Assembly (NCBI RefSeq): GCF_030433855.1
Contig: NZ_JARUXC010000020.1
Span: 1 to 47,231 of the forward strand
From: Agreia sp. PsM10
Lineage (GTDB): Bacteria > Actinomycetota > Actinomycetes > Actinomycetales > Microbacteriaceae
DNA: 47,231 bases
Direction of reading: 5' to 3'
Every line of letters starts with the position of its first letter. The stretch's first letter is position 1. Under the pieces are notes generated by a model. The model saw nothing but the letters and a program-made list of their open reading frames with translations. It searched no databases and was not told the DNA's origin. Made by a program: the position numbers and the translations under genes. Of the stretch, positions 42,503-47,231 are shown piece after piece.

Positions 42503-45500
42503 GTGCATTTTCTCGCCATCCTCAGCATGAAGAACCGCGCGCTCATCGCGCTCGTCACGATCGTGGCGGCGGTCTTCGGCGGTCTCGCGCTGACGAGCCT
42601 GAAGCAGGAGCTCATCCCCTCGATCGAGTTCCCGCAGCTCGCGGTGCTGACGAACTATCCGGGTGCGTCTCCCGAGGTCGTCAACGACGACGTCTCCGTG
42701 CCCATCGAGACGGCCATCCAGGGTGTCGCCGGCATCGAGACCACGACGGCGACATCGAGCACGAACCTCTCGATCATCAGTGCGACCTTCACCTACGGCA
42801 CGAATCTCGCCACCGCCGAGCAGAAGATCAACCAGGCGATCAACCGCATCAAGTCGACGCTCCCCGAAGACCTCGACCCGCAAGTGCTCTCGGGAGGCAT
42901 CGACGACTTCCCCGTCGTGCAGATCGCTGTCACGCCCGCCGACGGAGACACCGACACCAAGGCGCTCGCGGGCCTTCTGCGCGCCAACACGCTCCCCGAC
43001 ATCACCGACGTCGCCGGGGTGCGCGATGCGCAGCTCGTGGGCGACATCGGCCAGCGGGTCACCATCACGCCCGACACGGCGGCGCTGGCCCTGGCGGGCC
43101 TGTCGTCGCAGGCGATCCGGGATGCCGTCGGCGACAACGGGCTGCTGATTCCGGCGGGCTCGCTCACCGAAGACGACAAGACCCTCTCGGTGCAGGCCGG
43201 AACGAAGCTCACGAGCGTCGCAGACATCCAGGGTCTGCCGCTCGGGGGAGCGGTGAAACCCGGCGGCGGCGTCTACACGATCGCCGACGTGGCCACCGTC
43301 GCGCTCACCGACAACCCGGTCACGTCGATCTCGCGGGTCGACGGCAAGCCGGCGCTCACCATCGCCATCACCAAGCTGCCCGCGGCGAACACGGTCGAGG
43401 TGTCGAACGCGGTTCAAGACCTGCTGCCGAAGCTCGAATCCGCGCTCGACGGGGCCACCTTCACGGTGGTGTTCGACCAGGCCCCCTACATCCAGCAGTC
43501 GATCCAGTCGCTCACCGAGGAGGGCCTGCTCGGCCTGTTCTTCGCCGTCGTCGTGATCCTGGTGTTCCTGCTCTCGATCCGTTCGACGCTCGTGACCGCG
43601 ATCTCCATCCCGACCTCGCTGCTCATCACCTTCATCGGCCTGCAGACGGCCGGATACTCGTTGAACATCCTCACCCTCGGCGCCCTCACGATCGCGATCG
43701 GCCGGGTGGTCGACGACTCGATCGTGGTGATCGAGAACATCCGACGCCATCTCGCGTCGCCCGACGGCGTCGCCCGCATGCAGGGCGGCACCGACCGCGC
43801 CGGCGCCGCACGTGCCGCCATCATCGTCGAGGCGGTGCGAGAGGTGGCCGGTGCCATCACCGCATCGACCATCACCACCGTGGCGGTCTTCCTGCCGATC
43901 TCGTTCGTCGAGGGCACCACCGGGGAGCTCTTCCGGCCCTTCGCTCTCACGGTCACCATCGCGCTCCTCGCCTCGCTCGTGGTGGCGCTCACGATCGTGC
44001 CCGTTCTCGCCTACTGGTTCCTGCGCTCACGTGCGCCGAAGAACCACGCGCACGACATCGCATCCGCCCCTGTGGTGCCCGTCGACCCGGCCACCGGGCT
44101 CGAGTCACGGCGCGCTCGCCGACAGGAGCAGCAGGTCGCCGAGGAGGAGAAGCCCACGGCGCTGCAGAGGCGCTACCTGCCGATCCTCGAGGGCACGCTC
44201 AAGCGGCCCGTGATCACGCTCGTGTCGGCAGGGTTGCTCCTCATTCTCACCCTCGGGCTCACGCCGTTCATGAAGACCAACTTCCTGGGTTCTTCCGGCC
44301 AGAACACCCTGACCGTCACGCAGACGGTTCCCGTCGGCACGAGCCTGGATGCGCAGAACACGGCCGCGGAGTCGGTCGAGAAGGCGCTGCTCGGCATCTC
44401 GGGCATCAAGACCGTTCAGCTCAGCATCGGATCGAGCGGCTCGGCCCTGCGGGACGCGTTCGTGGGCGGCGGCGCCGGCGCGATCACCTACTCGATCACG
44501 ACCGACGAGAGCGCCGATCAAGACGCCCTCGCCGAGACGGTTCGAAAGACCCTCGAGAAGACGAGCGACGCCGGCGACATCCAGGTGGCCGCCTCGGCCG
44601 GATTCGGAACCTCGAGTGACATCGCCATCGACGTGACCGCGACCAGCGCGGCCGACCTGCAGACGGCATCCGACGCCGTTCTCGCGAAGGTGTCGAAGCT
44701 CGATGCGATCACGCAGAGCGAGAGCAACCTCAGCAACTCGAGGCCCTACATCGCCGTGACGGTCGACAGGGTCAAGGCCGCCGAGGCGGGGCTCAGCGAG
44801 ACCATCGTGGGCGGCATCGTGTCGCAGGCCATGCAGCCGCAGACGATCGGCACGATCTTCATCGACGACGCGAGCTACTCGATCTACATCCAGTCGCAGA
44901 CGTCGCCCGCCACGGTCGACGAGCTCGCCGCGCTGCAGGTGCCGACCGCGGCCGGGCCCGCCCGACTCGACTCATTGGCGACCGTCGCGACCGTCGACGG
45001 ACCGGCATCCATCACCACCGTCAAGGGTGTGCGCACGGCGACGATCACGGCGACGCCGGCCAGGGACAACCTCGGCACGGCCAGCGCCGAGGTGCAGGCC
45101 GCCGTCGACGACACCACGCTGCCGGCCGGGGCCACCGCCACGCTCGGAGGCGTGACGAGCGACCAGGGGGACGCGTTCAGCCAGTTGGGAATCGCCCTGC
45201 TCGTCGCGATCCTGATCGTCTACGTCGTGATGGTCGCGACCTTCCGCAGCCTCCTGCAGCCTGTGCTGCTCCTCGTCTCGGTGCCCTTCGCGGCCACCGG
45301 TGCGATCATCCTTCAGCTCGTCTCGGGCATCCCGCTCGGTGTGCCCTCGATCATCGGTGTGCTGATGCTCATCGGCATCGTCGTGACCAACGCGATCGTG
45401 CTCGTCGACCTGGTGAACCAGTACCGCGACAAGGGCCGCTCGGTGCGAGAGGCTCTGATCGAGGGAGCGAGCCGCAGGCTCCGCCCGATCCTCATGACGG

Positions 45501-45763
45501 CGCTGGCCACGATCTTCGCGCTGCTTCCCATGGTCGTGGGGCTCACGGGGCACGGCGGATTCATCTCGCAGCCGCTGGCCCTCGTCGTGATCGGAGGTCT
45601 GGTCTCATCGACCGTTCTGACGCTCGTCGTACTGCCCGTGCTGTACTCGGTCGTGTACGGATGGCTCGAACGGCGGAAGCTGCGCCGCATAGAGCGCGAG
45701 GAGGGCGACGGAGCCTCGACCCCCGGGCCGCGGCGCCGGAGCGACGAGCCCGCCACGTCCTGA
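42503..45763 (+). CDS. RND-family efflux transporter (AcrB-like permease)
   Basis: 1086 aa. The first helix starts at once (VHFLAILSMKNRALIALVTIV; in part MKNRALIALVTIVAAVFGG), then a porter domain with QLAVLTNYPGASPEVV. A second helix bundle carries GALTIAIGRVVDDSIVVIENI, the proton-relay region (two Asp), and EGTTGELFRPFALTV. The second half mirrors this, ending with IGIVVTNAIVLVDLVNQYRDKGRS. An insertion of about 50 residues (KNHAHDIASAPVV...QQVAEEEK) sits in the central loop. Substrate unknown; no membrane-fusion partner is adjacent. The start is GTG at 42503 with GAAGG seven bases upstream. Confidence 0.9.
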   Translation: MHFLAILSMKNRALIALVTIVAAVFGGLALTSLKQELIPSIEFPQLAVLTNYPGASPEVVNDDVSVPIETAIQGVAGIETTTATSSTNLSIISATFTYGTNLATAEQKINQAINRIKSTLPEDLDPQVLSGGIDDFPVVQIAVTPADGDTDTKALAGLLRANTLPDITDVAGVRDAQLVGDIGQRVTITPDTAALALAGLSSQAIRDAVGDNGLLIPAGSLTEDDKTLSVQAGTKLTSVADIQGLPLGGAVKPGGGVYTIADVATVALTDNPVTSISRVDGKPALTIAITKLPAANTVEVSNAVQDLLPKLESALDGATFTVVFDQAPYIQQSIQSLTEEGLLGLFFAVVVILVFLLSIRSTLVTAISIPTSLLITFIGLQTAGYSLNILTLGALTIAIGRVVDDSIVVIENIRRHLASPDGVARMQGGTDRAGAARAAIIVEAVREVAGAITASTITTVAVFLPISFVEGTTGELFRPFALTVTIALLASLVVALTIVPVLAYWFLRSRAPKNHAHDIASAPVVPVDPATGLESRRARRQEQQVAEEEKPTALQRRYLPILEGTLKRPVITLVSAGLLLILTLGLTPFMKTNFLGSSGQNTLTVTQTVPVGTSLDAQNTAAESVEKALLGISGIKTVQLSIGSSGSALRDAFVGGGAGAITYSITTDESADQDALAETVRKTLEKTSDAGDIQVAASAGFGTSSDIAIDVTATSAADLQTASDAVLAKVSKLDAITQSESNLSNSRPYIAVTVDRVKAAEAGLSETIVGGIVSQAMQPQTIGTIFIDDASYSIYIQSQTSPATVDELAALQVPTAAGPARLDSLATVATVDGPASITTVKGVRTATITATPARDNLGTASAEVQAAVDDTTLPAGATATLGGVTSDQGDAFSQLGIALLVAILIVYVVMVATFRSLLQPVLLLVSVPFAATGAIILQLVSGIPLGVPSIIGVLMLIGIVVTNAIVLVDLVNQYRDKGRSVREALIEGASRRLRPILMTALATIFALLPMVVGLTGHGGFISQPLALVVIGGLVSSTVLTLVVLPVLYSVVYGWLERRKLRRIEREEGDGASTPGPRRRSDEPATS

Positions 45764-45876
45764 ATGCGGCTCCGTCCACGGAGACGCACGGCGTAACACC
45801 TGAAAATGTGCTGGGGAAGTTCTCGCAGTTCTCCTATGATCGTGATGAATTCTCGTCAGAACCAAAGGAGCACATG

Positions 45877-46338
45877 ATGACAACGCCCCAGCCCGGATAC
45901 TCCAACGCAGTTCCTCTCTCGCAGCCGCTGTACGGAGCCTCGCTCGGCGATGCCGTGCGTCGTTTCTTCAAGAAGTACGCCACGTTCACCGGTCGTGCGA
46001 GCCGCAGCGAGTACTGGTGGTGGGCGTTGGTGTCGTTCATCGTCATCACAGTGCTGCAGTCTCTCGCCTTCATCACCGGCGGCCCGGGTGGAGTCTCGGC
46101 CGACGGCACCACCTATGAGGGCCCCGGCGCGGGCTACCTGATCTTCAACATCATTCTCTTCATCTACTCACTGGCCGTGCTTGTTCCCACGCTCGCGCTG
46201 CTCGTACGGCGGCTGCACGACGGCAACTTCTCGGGCTTCTTTGCCTTCCTGCTGCTGATACCGTTCCTCGGACCGATCATCATCTTCGTTCTCGCTCTGC
46301 TCCCCTCGAAGCCGGAGGGCGCGCGCTTCGACGCGTAA
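45877..46338 (+). CDS. DUF805 membrane protein (second copy)
   Basis: 153 aa. A short Pro/Gln-rich start precedes RRFFKKYATFTGRASRSEYW, four membrane helices, RRLHDGNFSGFF and a final KPEGARFDA. It is clearly paralogous to the product of 36222-36695. Function unknown. AAAGGAG (45864-45870) lies six bases before the ATG at 45877; an ATG one codon earlier is the alternative. A possible -10 element TATGAT lies at 45835-45840, but no good -35 was seen. Confidence 0.9.
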   Translation: MTTPQPGYSNAVPLSQPLYGASLGDAVRRFFKKYATFTGRASRSEYWWWALVSFIVITVLQSLAFITGGPGGVSADGTTYEGPGAGYLIFNIILFIYSLAVLVPTLALLVRRLHDGNFSGFFAFLLLIPFLGPIIIFVLALLPSKPEGARFDA

Positions 46339-46351
46339 CACGATCTCACTG

Positions 46352-46384
46352 CGAGATGCGAGGCCCGCCGGGCCTCGCATCTCG
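46352..46384. terminator. Hairpin terminator after the second DUF805 gene
   Basis: A perfect 15-bp stem (46352-46366 with 46370-46384) has a 3-nt loop and lies 14 nt after the stop. The T run is weak (tcgtt). Confidence 0.85.
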
Positions 46385-46390
46385 TCGTTA

Positions 46391-46695
46391 AGGGGCGGTT
46401 CGGGCGATGCGAGTGACAAAGCGCCGCGCGACGTGTAACGTTTACAGGTCGGCTCTAGACACCGCGATTTCGTCGCGGAAGGGTTTGTAAGTCTGGTGGG
46501 CCGGTTTTTCTTTGTCAGTGTATGGACGCACTGGCCAGCGGTCATTCGTGTCGTATGCGAATATCCCCGCTGCTCATAAAGAAATTGTCAACGTATGACA
46601 CGGCCCCGGACTGCAGAGATTCCGGGTTCTAGCGAGATAACAGCCAATTCGGGTTGTTCTTTCGCCATGCAATCTAATAAAACCCGGAAAGTACC
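46391..46695 (+). promoter_or_regulatory. Long leader with inverted repeat covering the ribosome binding site
   Basis: About 300 nt without a gene, AT-richer than the rest of the window. ttccgggtt (46620-46628) is perfectly complementary to aacccggaa (46681-46689), which includes the GGAAAG ribosome binding site six bases before the ATG at 46696. A second partial partner, cgggtt (46650-46655), could compete. Upstream, ccgcga-tttcg-tcgcgg forms a small hairpin near 46461. This is the layout of a leader that controls translation by folding. Long leaders are usual for cold-induced DEAD-box helicases. The promoter was not identified. Confidence 0.6.
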
Positions 46696-47231
46696 ATGCC
46701 TAAATCCAACAAATCCGGCGGCTTCAAGCCCGCCAAGAACTACGTGCCGAACGGCTCGAAGTCGGGCAGCAAGTCGCCCGGCCACCGCGGCTACCAGGCG
46801 GCACCCGCATCCGGAGCCCCCAAGAAGGCCCGCTGGAACGCCGACGAGCGCGCGGCCCGCGCGTCCGAGCGTCCCTCCTACAGCAACGAGCGCCCGTCGT
46901 ACGGCGACCGTCCGCAGCGTTCCGAGCGTCCGTCGTACGGTGACCGGCCGCAGCGCAGCAACGACCGTCCCTCATATGGTGACCGTCCGCAGCGCAGCAA
47001 CGATCGCCCGTCTTATGGTGACCGCCCGCAGCGTTCCGAGCGTCCCTCGTACGGTGACCGTCCGCAGCGCAGCAACGACCGTCCCTCGTACGGTGACCGT
47101 CCGCAGCGCAGCAACGAGCGTCCCTCGTACGGTGACCGCACCGAGCGTCCCTCCTACGGTGACCGTCCCCAGCGCAGCAACGACCGCCCTTCATACGGTG
47201 ACCGCCCGCAGCGTTCCGAGCGTCCCTCGTA
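46696..47231 (+). CDS. Probable DEAD/DEAH-box RNA helicase, N-terminal repeat region (cut by window end)
   Basis: Open to the last base, 178 codons visible. It starts MPKSNKSGGFKPAKNYVPNG, basic and disordered, then KKARWNADERAARASERPSY. From residue about 58 it runs into repeats of RPSYGDRPQRS with ND/NE/E spacers, nine copies of RPSYGDR so far. The helicase core would lie beyond the window. The call rests on my memory of Microbacteriaceae helicases with this type of N-terminus and on the cold-shock-like leader. RGG/RG-like repeats would bind RNA. GGAAAG lies five bases before the ATG. Confidence 0.6.
   Translation, partial: MPKSNKSGGFKPAKNYVPNGSKSGSKSPGHRGYQAAPASGAPKKARWNADERAARASERPSYSNERPSYGDRPQRSERPSYGDRPQRSNDRPSYGDRPQRSNDRPSYGDRPQRSERPSYGDRPQRSNDRPSYGDRPQRSNERPSYGDRTERPSYGDRPQRSNDRPSYGDRPQRSERPS
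46867..47231 (+). repeat. 36-39-bp in-frame tandem repeats
   Basis: At least nine copies of a unit encoding (E/D)RPSYGDRPQRS(N), with silent differences between copies (tcg/tca/tct for Ser, tac/tat for Tyr). The silent variation shows that the peptide, not only the DNA, is kept. It continues past the window end. Confidence 0.9.

Noticed and set aside
46867-47231. CRISPR or minisatellite outside a gene
   Set aside because: The repeats are in frame, encode one peptide and differ mostly at silent positions.

Overview
The window is GC-rich DNA with actinobacterial gene content. It suggests a member of the Microbacteriaceae, judged from codon use, sortase-anchored surface proteins, a DUF3073 gene, a divergent lysE/lysG pair, HtaA-type haem uptake, a DEAD-helicase-like N-terminus made of repeats, and dispersed palindromes related to 'cccttcgacaggctcaggga' and 'tctcgatacgc...gctactcga'. 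The genus cannot be fixed from the sequence alone. No tRNA, rRNA, prophage, insertion sequence or CRISPR array was seen.

Layout. 1-236: short tandem and dispersed repeats. 237-1112: a catechol-dioxygenase-like VOC protein behind a perfect operator-like palindrome. 1179-12315: a haem-iron island. hmuT-hmuU-hmuV, a membrane-anchored beta-domain protein and a double-HtaA-like protein are read leftwards as one overlapping operon. A 1414-aa LPNTG surface protein is read rightwards. Two overlapping DtxR/IdeR-like boxes lie between them. Together these would take haem from the wall-anchored protein to membrane-anchored HtaA, then to lipoprotein HmuT and the HmuUV importer when iron is low. 12488-14695: a sortase-anchored 5'-nucleotidase. 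14811-18787: purF behind a coupled trio (small Gly/Asp/His repeat protein, JmjC/cupin oxygenase, sucraseferredoxin-like Fe-S protein). 18921-23757: purM, a secreted protein, a truncated acetyltransferase, and the purD-purC pair.

23961-24220 holds the most unusual element: five consecutive long hairpins with a period of about 52 nt. Each has a 13-14 bp stem and a loop carrying a run of 5-9 C. The stems differ in sequence but the differences compensate, so pairing is kept. It is non-coding in appearance and recalls, but exceeds, the two-hairpin actinobacterial 6C RNA.

24274-32952: sterol-carrier-like protein, RidA, lysE/lysG, a HemK-like methyltransferase, a small membrane protein, DUF3073, a KimA-like K+ importer with a promoter placed for leaderless translation, an unknown membrane protein and glyQS. 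32953-33427 is gene-free and packed with inverted repeats. 33428-46338: a Tat-exported phosphoesterase, a TipAS-type MerR regulator with a textbook 19-bp-spacer operator, two DUF805 paralogues, glgX, a cyclophilin-type isomerase, a YczE-family protein divergent from its MocR-type regulator, a small unknown protein and an RND exporter. From 46391 a long AT-richer leader, with an inverted repeat covering the ribosome binding site, precedes the repeat-rich N-terminus of a probable DEAD-box helicase cut by the window end.
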